DNA of 64,000 bases from Streptomyces griseus subsp. griseus (GCF_003610995.1 NZ_CP032543.1:3844001-3908000), one strand, 5' to 3'. Counted from the first letter of the stretch, positions 43,610 through 51,771 are shown. Translations and numbers: made by a program. Notes: generated from the letters alone by a model not told the origin.

Positions 43610-43914
43610 CAACACCGAACGAACTTCGGCTCCTCCCGTGGTCTGGCCCGGGGGACAAGCCCTGCTACCTGAGCACTGACGACCCGGACGGCTACGTGTC
43701 CCGTCTCGCAGACGGCATCGAAGCAATCCAACTCGGCACGGCGACAGAACTGTTGGAAGAGGCCTCAGAGGCTCTCGACAACCAGGGGACGTCACTCGAC
43801 GACATGCGGTACCTGGTCAAGGAGCTGACCGGGGCTCTACGGGACGTCTACCGCGTCGCAACGAGCCGCGGCCACCTCCGGGCAACGAGCGATCCGCGTG
43901 AGCCCACCTGCTGA
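43606..43914 (+). CDS. Small protein after GntR, function unknown
   Basis: 102 aa, ATGA overlap with the regulator. Sequence features are LLPWSGPGDKPCYLSTDDPDGYVSRLADGIE at the N-terminus and a helical C-terminal half with the DDMRYLVKELTGALRDV heptads. Occurs, as I recall it, with GntR genes in Streptomyces; function unknown. An imperfect hairpin (AAGCCCATGG / CCGTGGGCTT) near 43946-43983 may end the transcript. Confidence 0.65.
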   Translation: MTTPNELRLLPWSGPGDKPCYLSTDDPDGYVSRLADGIEAIQLGTATELLEEASEALDNQGTSLDDMRYLVKELTGALRDVYRVATSRGHLRATSDPREPTC

Positions 43915-44256
43915 CGTACGGTCCCCGACCAGCACAGCAAGGGAAGCCCATGGCTCTGACCAGATCAGATGCCGTGGGCTTCTGGCTTTGCCGACTGACT
44001 TTCGTCGACCTTGGATGGCCTGAGGACTGCTTTGTCCCGAAGCAACTTGGGACGGTCGTCGCGCTTGGACTGCGGTGCCTGTCACCTGCGCCGATGGTCC
44101 GCTGACGTCCACGGTTGTTCGCGGTTGTGCGCTGCGGTTGTCACGCAGTTAGACACTTAGTGTGCCTAGACCGCATCGCTCTGGGGTGGATTACGCGAGC
44201 CGTGACACCGTCGCTGACAGCCCGCCAGCAGAGCGTGCGGACGGTCGGCAACCCTC
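43915..44256. other. Gap between GntR operon and DUF4365 gene
   Basis: Contains the hairpin at about 43946-43983. The rest holds no convincing open frame and is somewhat less GC-rich towards 44150. It lies between convergent transcription units. Confidence 0.45.
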
Positions 44257-45090
44257 TCATCTCGATACCTCTGCACCGCGCCGGAAGCGTTCCGTCGTAG
44301 AGAAGCAGGAGGCGAGCCACAAGGCCTCCGGCATGTTCAAGATCACGCCACTGATGACCGGGACTGGCGAGCTCCGCCGCATCTCCTCGGGGAAGTCCTC
44401 GCCGAAATCGAGTCCCTGAGCCCATGCACCGGGCAGGAGCAGCCCGCTTGGCACGATCGGGATCGGATCCCAGTCGAGGTCACTGTGCAGAAGCGTGGCG
44501 TAAAACTCCCCGGGGCGCTGCCAGAAGATCAACTGCTCATCGAACTCATTGACCCAGTGCAGGACATGGTCTGAGCGATCGAATGCAACGCCTGCCATCT
44601 CTCCGAGATGCCTCAGGACAGCGTTCCGGCCCCGGTACCCGCCGACGTACGCACGCGCTTCACTCACGAAGTCCGCCAAGGTGTTGGCGTTCAGCACCGA
44701 CGTCCCAGGCAGCCTGATGGTGCGCGGCCGGCGGCCCTTCTGCCCTCCAACACGGAGTTGCTTCGTAGCGTTCGCCCAGTACAACTGCTCTGTGTCCGGG
44801 TCAAAGACGGCACAGAACACGGGCACGTTGCCGTTTGCCCAAGTCTCGGAGTGCTGACGCACTGGTACTGCGTAGCCGTATGACCGTCTCCATGAGACGC
44901 CGCCCTTCACCTGAACCTTGATGACGTCGTTAGTCACCCGCCCGGCGTCAGCGAAGGTGACATAGAGGTCCTCGCCGTAGTCGTTCTGCCCGGAGATCTC
45001 CTCTACGACGTGATCTTGGCTCTGCAAGAGGGTGCGCAGAGCGTTCACCGCTGCCTGCTCCATCCGCCGCCCACTCGGAATCACCGTCAT
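44257..45090 (-). CDS. DUF4365 protein, PD-(D/E)XK nuclease-like
   Basis: 277 aa. The N-terminal domain (about residues 1-150) matches DUF4365: MEQAAVNALRTLL, then ISGQNDYGEDLYV, then DVIKVQVKGG. The Glu, the Asp in YGEDL and the Q-x-K pattern are a typical PD-(D/E)XK nuclease core. The C-terminal half is unfamiliar. The ATG at 45090 has GGGAG six bases upstream and was preferred to an ATG 15 bases further out. DUF4365 proteins often occur in defence and mobile regions. Confidence 0.75.
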   Translation of the reverse strand: MTVIPSGRRMEQAAVNALRTLLQSQDHVVEEISGQNDYGEDLYVTFADAGRVTNDVIKVQVKGGVSWRRSYGYAVPVRQHSETWANGNVPVFCAVFDPDTEQLYWANATKQLRVGGQKGRRPRTIRLPGTSVLNANTLADFVSEARAYVGGYRGRNAVLRHLGEMAGVAFDRSDHVLHWVNEFDEQLIFWQRPGEFYATLLHSDLDWDPIPIVPSGLLLPGAWAQGLDFGEDFPEEMRRSSPVPVISGVILNMPEALWLASCFSTTERFRRGAEVSR

Positions 45091-45496
45091 GTCCCGCTCC
45101 CCCATCCGCACAGTTGTCGGCCGAGCATGCCATCTGACTCTGACATTGGGGTGTTGAGAGGGCTGCATGCGGAAGCTCGAACCTGCGCCATGAGGTTGGG
45201 AATCACGGGCGATCCAACTCAAACGGGCCGCTGATCTGAGATAACAGCGTCTGGCACCCCGCCGGACGGCCAGACGCTAGCCGCTGCTGACCGCTGTTCA
45301 CCGCACCTGGTGGCACGCTTCTGGCACGACTACGTGATCCGTAGCTACGCCCGAATGGTCGATTTTGGCCACACCGGCCCTTGAGGGTTGCGTTCTCACC
45401 CGGTGGAGAGGCCATGGTTCAAGTCGGCAGCAGGGGAGAATACTTACATGGAACCCGCTGGCGTAGGTAAGAGTGCTGGCACAACGATGGGATCGC
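45091..45496. other. Gap upstream of DUF4365 and SLATT genes
   Basis: Promoter space for two divergent genes. Contains repeated TGGCACG-type words (45254-45328) and a short open frame without start signals at about 45309-45382. No gene supported. GC content falls towards the right. Confidence 0.4.
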
Positions 45497-45958
45497 ATGT
45501 CTAATATCTCACCCACTCAGTCAGACGAAACTAACTATGCCATGACGCTGGCTAATGATTCATACGAGTGGTACAAAAGTCGCGCAATACGCACACGGCG
45601 CATTTTTAGGACTTGCGAGACGGCGGTCCTCGTGATCTCTTCTTCCATTCCCCTGTCGGTTATCTTCTTTTCCAGGAACACGACTATCCCCGCAGTTTTG
45701 GGTGTCGCGGTTGTAGTCCTTTCCGGGCTCCGCTCTATCTTCCATTGGCAAGACAATTACCTGAGATTTAGCGCTGCTCGTGAGGCCGTCGAAGCGGAAC
45801 GTCGGCGTTACTACACTGGCGCTGAACCATATAGCGATCCGTCGACTCGAGATAAAGCACTCGCGGCAGAAGTGACGCGAATTGAACAGGGGGAAATGAA
45901 TAGCTGGATGGAAGTTGCTGGAGAGAGGCCGAACCCCAGTTCCACCCCTCTCCCTTAG
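45497..45958 (+). CDS. DUF4231 / SLATT-type two-helix membrane protein
   Basis: 153 aa. Two adjacent hydrophobic segments (about residues 48-66 and 70-87) follow a basic, Tyr-containing N-terminal region (NDSYEWYKSRAIRTRRIF), and the C-terminal half is helical and charged (AAREAVEAERRRYY). This is the layout of DUF4231 proteins, members of the SLATT superfamily of candidate pore-forming effectors. The GC content is well below that of the chromosome. It converges with the TIR gene with a 32-base gap. Starts: ATG 45497, alternatively GTG 45473. Confidence 0.7.
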   Translation: MSNISPTQSDETNYAMTLANDSYEWYKSRAIRTRRIFRTCETAVLVISSSIPLSVIFFSRNTTIPAVLGVAVVVLSGLRSIFHWQDNYLRFSAAREAVEAERRRYYTGAEPYSDPSTRDKALAAEVTRIEQGEMNSWMEVAGERPNPSSTPLP

Positions 45959-45990
45959 AAAGGGAAACCCTTAAGGTGGGCGGGTGGCAC

Positions 45991-47103
45991 CTAGAAGTTG
46001 TCGTTTTCATCAATAAGGCGCTCCCATTCATCAAGAATCGCCTGCCCATCCATCACCTGTCGAACGGCGGATTCCATTTTAACGGCCAATGGTCTCATCG
46101 CTTTGCTCAGCCCTTTCAGGGCGCCAACGGTCTCAGCGAATTCTGTAAACACTGGAATGTTGGTGCGGGAGGCTAATACGGCACCTCTTACGCTAGAGAA
46201 GAATTCTTCGATAGTGCCTCGGTCTTCATCTGTGAGTACTTGTCGGGGGGTTTCGCGTATCAGCGTGAGGATGCCCGGATCAACATTTACGAGTTCGGCG
46301 GAGTAAAGGTTACCTAGCTCATAAAAGCGATCCACTGAGTCAGTGATACGTGCGGCAAGTTGATGGCTCACGCGCAACCGGCCGGCGAAGCCTCCTCCCC
46401 GAGCGTCAGATCGCTGCATCTCTGCTGCGGAAATTCCTGTTTCCGTGGCGATTACTTCCATAACGGAAGCGAATTCTTCTACCACGCCAGTCCAGCGAGG
46501 GAAAGCGGCTTCCATCTCCGCCATCGTCTCAAGCAGGGCAGATTCTTCGCCTGTCGGAGACTCGATAACGCGCTCATTCTCAGAGGCTACTTGAACTGAA
46601 CGTTCAAGGATACCTACAAGGCGTTCGGCGAGATTTTCCACTGCCTTCCTATGTGCGGGCGAGTCTTCATCCTCTGTCCTGAGCGTCGTCCAGTCGACGT
46701 ACTGGCGATTGGCAATCAGAGACATAACCTCATCAGGGCTATCGTCTGAAAGTCCTGGAACCTTTATGTAGAGGATGGGGAGGAGTAGTTCCTCCAGGCC
46801 TAGGCTCTTGGCGTGGCCAGAGAACGTCAACACCTCTCGGCGACATTCTGGGCTTTTAAAGAAGGCGGGCGTCACAATTGGAATGCAGAAAGTTGTGCCG
46901 GTAAGGGCAGCGTCGATTCTCGCCCGCCATTCGGCCCCCCATTCCAAGTCATTTTTATCTACGAAGATTCGTAGGACTTCGGCCGTGATCGTTTCATACT
47001 CGCCAGAGATCAAATCGGCAAGTTTTCTGATTCGCCCTCTATTGAGCTCGTCGTCCCTGTGTGTGTAACTCCAGAAGCCGACCACTCGTTCGTAGCTACT
47101 CAT
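45991..47103 (-). CDS. TIR-domain protein, probable NADase effector
   Basis: 370 aa. The N-terminal TIR domain (about residues 5-140) has the beta-A strand VVGFWSYTHRDDE, the IFVDKNDLEWGAEWRARID stretch, and TPAFFKSPECRREV. Glu90 in CRREV is positioned like the catalytic Glu of TIR NAD+ hydrolases. The C-terminal 200 residues are helical, with no recognised domain, and may sense or oligomerise. Low GC and relaxed codon use mark recent transfer. Start ATG 47103 lacks a strong ribosome-binding site. Confidence 0.8.
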   Translation of the reverse strand: MSSYERVVGFWSYTHRDDELNRGRIRKLADLISGEYETITAEVLRIFVDKNDLEWGAEWRARIDAALTGTTFCIPIVTPAFFKSPECRREVLTFSGHAKSLGLEELLLPILYIKVPGLSDDSPDEVMSLIANRQYVDWTTLRTEDEDSPAHRKAVENLAERLVGILERSVQVASENERVIESPTGEESALLETMAEMEAAFPRWTGVVEEFASVMEVIATETGISAAEMQRSDARGGGFAGRLRVSHQLAARITDSVDRFYELGNLYSAELVNVDPGILTLIRETPRQVLTDEDRGTIEEFFSSVRGAVLASRTNIPVFTEFAETVGALKGLSKAMRPLAVKMESAVRQVMDGQAILDEWERLIDENDNF

Positions 47104-47286
47104 AGCTTGAATCTAGCAGGAGATGTGAAGGGAAAGTGCAGAATGAGGCTTTCTCTGATTGCGATCGCCTTTTTGTTTCGTAAGCGGTACGGCTGACCGC
47201 TTCGTGTGATATAAGCCGAAGCGGCCACTCGCCCCGGCTTCCATCCCGTCCGCCTTCGACCCACACTCCGTGGAGCGGTCGTGGTT

Positions 47287-47336
47287 CAGGGCGTCAAGGT
47301 GGAGCGCGCCACTGTACGAACGACCTTGACGCCCTG
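47287..47336. repeat. Inverted repeat, 14-bp arms
   Basis: CAGGGCGTCAAGGT (47287-47300) is complementary to 47323-47336 around a 22-base loop. Confidence 0.6.
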
Positions 47337-47374
47337 GGCCGCGACTGCTCGGCTCTGCCTGGGTCGAAGGTGGT

Positions 47375-47444
47375 CGGGATGGGAGCCCCACGACGCTCGC
47401 CCCGCTCCGGCCGGCACTCGCGAACGGCGCCCCGTCCCATCCCG
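47375..47444. repeat. Inverted repeat, 10-bp arms with 50-base loop
   Basis: CGGGATGGGA (47375-47384) pairs exactly with 47435-47444. Confidence 0.5.
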
Positions 47445-47635
47445 GAGTCTGAGCGCCCCCGCCGGAGGCATTTTTCTTGAAGCCGCGCGGATAACTCTCG
47501 CTTCCGCCCGCCGCACGTAGCGCGCCGCCGGGCGCGGCCAGCCGGGGCGCAGACAGGAGGCAGGCCGCGCCGCAGAGGCGGCGCGCGCCCGCGCCGTGCG
47601 CGGGCCTTGATGAAGTAGAGAAAGTCTTAGAGGTC

Positions 47636-48453
47636 CTAACAAAGGCGTTGGACGTGTCGGTGAGTGATGAGGCAGGTGGCGAGGCCGAGGAAGGCTTCGT
47701 GGATGTCGTCGCGTCGTTCCCATCGGACACGGAGACGCCGGAATCCGTGCAGCCAGGCGATGGTCCGCTCGACGACCCATCGGTGGACGCCGAGGCCGGA
47801 GCCGTGCGGGACACCGCGTCGGGCGATGACCGGTCTGATGCCCTGAGCCCAGACGAGGCGGCGGTATTTGTCGTGGTCGTAGCCCCGGTCGGCCAGCAGC
47901 ATGTCCGGTCGCCGCCGTGGCCGGCCGACCAGGCCGGCCACGGACGGGACCTTGGCGAGCAGGGGCATCAGCTGAGTGACGTCGTTGCGGTTTCCGCCGG
48001 TCAAAGACACCGCGAGCGGGATGCCCTGTCCATCGACGAGAACGTGGTGCTTGCTGCCCGGCCGTGCGCGGTCGACCGGGCTCGGTCCGCTTTTGGGCCG
48101 CGTCGGGCGGCCCGGACATGGCTGGAGTCGATCACCGCCCGCGACCAGTCCAACTGCTTCGCCGAGCGCAGCTTCTTGAGCAGGACCACGTGCAGCCGGT
48201 CCCACACGCCGGCATCGTTCCAGGCGGCGAGCCGTCGCCAGCACGTCATGCCCGAGCCGAAGCCGAGCTCCTGGGGCAGGTACTCCCACTGGATCCCGGT
48301 GTGGAGCACGAACAGGATCCCGCACAGAGCCTGCCGGTCGGGTACCCGCGGCCGCCCCGCCACCAGCTTCGGCGCCGGGACCGGCAGCAACGGCTCGACC
48401 AGCGACCACAGTTCGTCCGACACGATCCACGGCCGGGAGTTCCTCTTCGCCAC
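47636..48453 (-). CDS. IS5-family transposase, read through a -1 frameshift
   Basis: The protein is encoded in two overlapping frames. Frame A starts at GTG 48453 and includes the N-terminal helix-turn-helix region and first DDE Asp (AVIDSSH). Frame B contains the second Asp (LLADRGYD) and the Glu (VVERTIAWLHGFRR). At 48097-48091 (minus strand) CCCAAAAG forms a slippery heptamer C-CCA-AAA; a -1 slip there joins RRGPK to SGPSPVDRARPGSKHH, restoring the usual IS427-type sequence of about 272 aa. Without slippage the product ends at 48001 (150 aa). Confidence 0.85.
48091..48097 (-). promoter_or_regulatory. Programmed -1 frameshift heptamer of the transposase
   Basis: CCCAAAA on the minus strand is in the zero frame C-CCA-AAA, the X-XXY-YYZ pattern. 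The two reading frames overlap exactly here. Confidence 0.7.
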
Positions 48454-48514
48454 GAACGGACCAACGAGCAGCCAGGCCGACAGTCACATGATCAACAACT
48501 TCTGTTAGGACCTC

Positions 48515-48985
48515 TTATCCCGCTGTGATGAGCTGCTTGCCGTCGTGGCTCCGCACATGAGGGCCGTTGCCGTCCAGGGCGTCCAGGAGACGGACCGCGT
48601 AGACCTCGGCCATGCGCTCGCTGACCTCGTCGGGTGTGAGCCAGGAGACGGCTGTCGACTCGCTTGATGTGCGCTCGGTGCCGCCGGAGGGCTTGCAGCG
48701 GAAGACCAGGGCGACGATGCCTCGGGTCGTGTTCTTGTAGACGCCGGTGAGCTGGTCCACCTCGACGTGCATGCCTGTCTCTTCCCAGACCTCGCGGGCG
48801 ACGCCGGCTTCCGGTGTCTCGTTGAGCTCGAGGATGCCGCCGGGGAGCTCCCTGGTGCCGTTGTCGGCTCGCCCGTCGACGACGGTCCATGCGCGCCGGC
48901 CGTCGGCGAGAAGATGGTCAGCGCGACCGCCCCGCTCTTCCCTGACGCCCAGAGTTGGGAGGGCTTTCTCGTCCACGTGTCTCAT
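48515..48985 (-). CDS. NUDIX hydrolase
   Basis: 156 aa. The NUDIX box is complete: GGILELNETPEAGVAREVWEETG, beginning near residue 49 (quoted here only to fix the motif Gly, Glu, REVWEE and Gly). Such enzymes hydrolyse nucleoside diphosphate derivatives; the substrate is unknown. The first 30 residues (DEKALPTLGVREERGG) do not resemble the usual beta strand, so a small frameshift or an altered N-terminus is possible. The IS element abuts the stop codon TAA, which is part of the TTA target duplication, so the native C-terminus may have been changed. Confidence 0.78.
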   Translation of the reverse strand: MRHVDEKALPTLGVREERGGRADHLLADGRRAWTVVDGRADNGTRELPGGILELNETPEAGVAREVWEETGMHVEVDQLTGVYKNTTRGIVALVFRCKPSGGTERTSSESTAVSWLTPDEVSERMAEVYAVRLLDALDGNGPHVRSHDGKQLITAG

Positions 48986-49126
48986 CCCGCAGAGCCCAGG
49001 GTCAACGTTGCCTAAGACAAACCTGGTTCAGTCTTAATAGTGCGCAGGTGGAGTCCCCGGCTGATGCCGCAGGTCAGCCGGGGCGGCCAATGGGGCTGGG
49101 GCGGAGGACTTCGGATAAATTCCTGG

Positions 49127-50461
49127 TCAGTTAGGTGTGGTGGGTAGGCCTTGAGTGGGAGAGGCCCTCTCGTCTACTTTTCCTGTTTCGGCATCAACGT
49201 AGACGGGGTAGACGTCGGCGCCAGCAGAGACCGGGATGGTCCATTGGGCCCGCCATTCGCCTTCGCGTCGGATGGCCAGCAAGTTTCCTGCCCCTGTTTT
49301 CGCTCCACCAGCGAACTCGGAGGCGGCGGCCGCGGCCTGTTTCTCGCTCACCCGGCGTGGGGGAAGCGAGACCGGGTCCTCTGTGTGGCGGGTCAGAAGC
49401 GCAGAGACACGGCCAGCCCGGTTGATCTGTACATCTAGACGCATAGGCATGAGCACCCCGTCGATACGGCTTCGCCAGCTGACCATCCAGCCGAACTCCG
49501 CATCATCTCCGACCGGGAAAGATTTCGCGTATGAGTCCTTAAGGCCCCAAGGAAATCTTTCTTTCGCATACTTCGTTGCGATTAGGAGTGCTTCTTCGGC
49601 TGTTTCGGGTGCGACTCCGACACCTGTCACAGGAAAACTGCCGGGACCCGGCTTGCTAGAGTTTTCCAAGCTGACCGTCAACTGTTCCTTGTCGGGCCAG
49701 CTCAGTTCGGCGAACCCTGTCTGGGTGGTGATCAGCAGTAGGTCCGGGGCACCGTTCTGGCCGGACTGGAGCTGCACGTTCGCGATCTCGAAGTGGTCGT
49801 CGAAGGCCTCGGCAAGGACCTGCTTTGCCTGGGATCTTTTGTCGCCTCCTGCGATCTGCAAGCTCGTGGAGTCCACCGCCAAGGGCGTGATCCACACTTT
49901 CCACACCACAGCACAGGCGACAAAGCAAGTAGCGAAAATTACGGCAGTGGGCTTCGTTGCGGTGCGTAGAGGGAAAAGTTCACCACTCGTCGCTCGGACA
50001 ACAGCCCAACCGGCAAGGGACCCGACCCCCGCGCCCAACGTATTCGTGAGCACATCTCCGCTGTCACAGCTTCGCCCTACCCATGGGGCCAGTGCCTGAG
50101 TGAGCTCGGTCGCCACCGACAGCAGTGTCCCACCCAGGAAGACGGGAAAGACTCGCCGGACAGCAAGAACCCCAAAGAGCCCGATCGGTAGGAACATCGC
50201 CACATTCAGCAGGCCCTGTTCAGTTGCGAAAGGTTCACTGAAATTCCGATTGAGCACACACTGGCCCGACACGTGCCCCGGGGACGGAAAAAATACGGTA
50301 ACACTCAACTCTGCCACCAGGGCAGCAGAAAGCCCAGCATGTGACCATGGGCGACTCAAGAACCTCTTCGCCGCAAAATAGCCGATGCAGGTCGCAATAG
50401 TCACCGCGGTCAATGCGATGAGAACGAACTCACCGCGACCATTGAAAACAGCTTGCAGCAT
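49127..50461 (-). CDS. VanZ-like membrane protein with exported C-terminal domain
   Basis: 444 aa. Residues 1-200 contain about five membrane segments and the VanZ-like pattern LLNVAMFLPIG, followed by TELTQAL and SCDSGDVLTNTLGAGVG. A further helix (about 185-205) leads to a large domain outside the membrane (about 210-444) with repeated PepSY-like alpha/beta elements (AEEALLIATKYAKERF and VSEKQAAAAASEFAGG). VanZ relatives affect glycopeptide resistance and envelope properties; function here is unknown. Start ATG 50461. Confidence 0.7.
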   Translation of the reverse strand: MLQAVFNGRGEFVLIALTAVTIATCIGYFAAKRFLSRPWSHAGLSAALVAELSVTVFFPSPGHVSGQCVLNRNFSEPFATEQGLLNVAMFLPIGLFGVLAVRRVFPVFLGGTLLSVATELTQALAPWVGRSCDSGDVLTNTLGAGVGSLAGWAVVRATSGELFPLRTATKPTAVIFATCFVACAVVWKVWITPLAVDSTSLQIAGGDKRSQAKQVLAEAFDDHFEIANVQLQSGQNGAPDLLLITTQTGFAELSWPDKEQLTVSLENSSKPGPGSFPVTGVGVAPETAEEALLIATKYAKERFPWGLKDSYAKSFPVGDDAEFGWMVSWRSRIDGVLMPMRLDVQINRAGRVSALLTRHTEDPVSLPPRRVSEKQAAAAASEFAGGAKTGAGNLLAIRREGEWRAQWTIPVSAGADVYPVYVDAETGKVDERASPTQGLPTTPN

Positions 50462-50532
50462 GGTGGCGCAACACCTTCGAACGGGAGCGCCCCGCCTCGC
50501 GTGAGCTGCGGGGCGGGGCAGTGGGCAAAAAC

Positions 50533-50979
50533 TCAGCAGGTGCCAGAAGGTGTCTGGAACGTCCCCTGCCCGGTCACCGAAAGCATCCCGATGGTGGAGT
50601 AGCAGTCCGACGCCCAGTTGCGATCCCATGAGGCACTCTTGGTCGTGCCCGATGCCTGGCTGAACGTCGAGCCCCACGTGGTGGTGCCGGCGTAGTTGAA
50701 GCCCAGCTTCGCCGAGATCGTCCCACCGCTCGACTTCTCGTACCAGGTTCTGACGTTGACCGGACCGGAGCCCTGCGTCTTATCGTGGAACAGGCGTCCA
50801 CTGGACAGCGTCGTGCATACCCGGCCATAACCGATCTGGCCGCTACTCGGACATGATTCCTGGATTGACACGTCGCCGCTCGGAGCCGACGTTGATGCTT
50901 GAGCAACGCCACCTCCCGCTATTGCCGCCAACGTCAGACCAGTCACTGCTGCACTGCGGATTACCTTATGAGCGAACAT
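50533..50979 (-). CDS. Small secreted protein with four Cys, function unknown
   Basis: 148 aa. The signal peptide (residues 1-29, MFAHKVIRSAAVTGLTLAAIAG..., cleavage near AQA) gives a mature Ser/Thr/Gly-rich protein with Cys in ESCPSSG, RVCTT, SDCYS and at the C-terminal SGTC. The pattern could give two disulphides. ATG 50979 has AAAGG about ten bases upstream. No known family is identified. Confidence 0.7.
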   Translation of the reverse strand: MFAHKVIRSAAVTGLTLAAIAGGGVAQASTSAPSGDVSIQESCPSSGQIGYGRVCTTLSSGRLFHDKTQGSGPVNVRTWYEKSSGGTISAKLGFNYAGTTTWGSTFSQASGTTKSASWDRNWASDCYSTIGMLSVTGQGTFQTPSGTC

Positions 50980-51650
50980 ATTGAAACCTTTCCAGGATAG
51001 CGGAATTAATTTCGCGGGCAACAGGAAAGGGTTGGTGTATGCGTCATGCTTAACATTTGGTGCGAAGCCCCCCTGTGGCGGTTGATTGCAACCGGTGATC
51101 GATAAGCTACGTGGCGCTATTTAGAGAATCAAGCGCATATCGAGCCATGACTTGAATGGCTACGGTTGATCGGTAGCTATACGCCCAAGCCGGGCGCGTC
51201 TTGGCTGGAAGTGCATATGCCGGAAGCTACGTGCGGCGGCATGCTCCACGTCCAACGTTAGCGCCGACCTGAAGGCGAAGCGCCGGCACCGAGGCAGCGA
51301 GGAGAGTCCTGACAGGGAAAGGCTCTCTGCACCACGGCGTGCAAGAGCACCCACTGCCTGATGCGGCACTAACCTCCGTCCACTTGGCTGTCCGGACACC
51401 ATGGGGTGGCTACAAGCCGGTAGACAGCGACTTCGTCTCGCGGGGTGTCAATGTGATGATGCCGGTGTTTTCGATCATCGGGACAGCCGTGTCGGGGCGT
51501 TCGCTTTGACAGAGGTACGCCGAGCACGACAGGAGATCCGGTCGGATGCTGGGGCACGTAGCGGGCACGACGTCGAGAACGACGGTCCGAGCTTGGAGCG
51601 TGCAAGCCCCTGACCTGCGACGGAGAACAGAAGCCGCTCGACCCCCGAAA
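50980..51650. other. Right end of island: noncoding, no integrase
   Basis: The promoter of the secreted protein gene is here. I examined all frames for an integrase, whose gene usually lies next to the att site, and found only short frames without recognisable motifs. Composition becomes GC-rich towards attR. Confidence 0.45.
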
Positions 51651-51709
51651 GGTCTTGAAAACCGTCGTGGTAGCGATGTCACCGTGGGTTCAAATCCCAC
51701 ACCCACCGC
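51651..51709. repeat. attR: copy of the tRNA-Ser 3' end
   Basis: 59 bases matching attL with one mismatch. The 5' half of the tRNA is absent, so it is not a functional tRNA. Confidence 0.88.
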
Positions 51710-51738
51710 CAGGTGAGAGAAGTGGAAATAGCAGGTCA

Positions 51739-51771
51739 GAGGGCGGGCTCCGGATTCCGGGGTCCGCCCTC
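51739..51771. terminator. Terminator next to attR
   Basis: GAGGGCGGGCTCCGG pairs imperfectly with CCGGGGTCCGCCCTC. It lies downstream of the PrimPol gene and was probably the original terminator of the host tRNA gene. Confidence 0.6.

Larger units (their letters stand above)
47104..47629. other. Structured noncoding region left of the IS element
   Basis: A low-GC part (47104-47215, promoter of the TIR gene) is followed by GC-rich DNA without a convincing gene. It contains two long-range inverted repeats (47287-47336 and 47375-47444). Confidence 0.45.
47630..48514 (-). mobile_element. IS5-family (IS427-like) insertion sequence, 885 bp
   Basis: Terminal inverted repeats GAGGTCCTAAC (47630-47640) and its complement (48504-48514) flank a DDE transposase. 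TTA directly outside both ends (47627-47629, 48515-48517) is the target duplication, as in the IS427 group. The right-hand TTA supplies the stop codon of the NUDIX gene. Confidence 0.9.
40848..51709. mobile_element. Integrated island at tRNA-Ser, about 10.9 kb, no integrase seen
   Basis: Bounded by attL and attR. It carries a KorSA-like GntR repressor facing a run of small overlapping genes and a second GntR regulator, an arrangement typical of actinomycete integrative elements (AICE) such as pSAM2. It also has GC-poor cargo genes and an IS5-family element. I found no integrase, excisionase, replication initiator or FtsK-like transfer gene, so it is probably a remnant or depends on another element for movement. 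Confidence 0.75.

Noticed and set aside
41009..43914. Complete AICE core (integrase, excisionase, replication, transfer)
   Set aside because: Only the regulator and small genes are present; no RepSA, prim-pol, Tra or Int-like protein lies in the island. The PrimPol at 51815 is outside attR.
45232..45390. 3' remnant of a recombinase upstream of the SLATT gene
   Set aside because: The short frame ending at about 45382 shows no recognisable recombinase residues; only TGGCACG words repeat.
48880..48985. NUDIX pseudogene by frameshift near the start
   Set aside because: The N-terminus is odd, but the NUDIX box and downstream sequence are intact in one frame; homologue comparison would be needed.
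50980..51650. Integrase or its remnant next to attR
   Set aside because: All frames are short and lack the R-H-R-Y set of tyrosine recombinases or serine recombinase motifs.
51648..51713. A second tRNA-Ser gene
   Set aside because: Only the anticodon-to-3' half is present; the 5' acceptor and D arm are missing, so it is an att copy.
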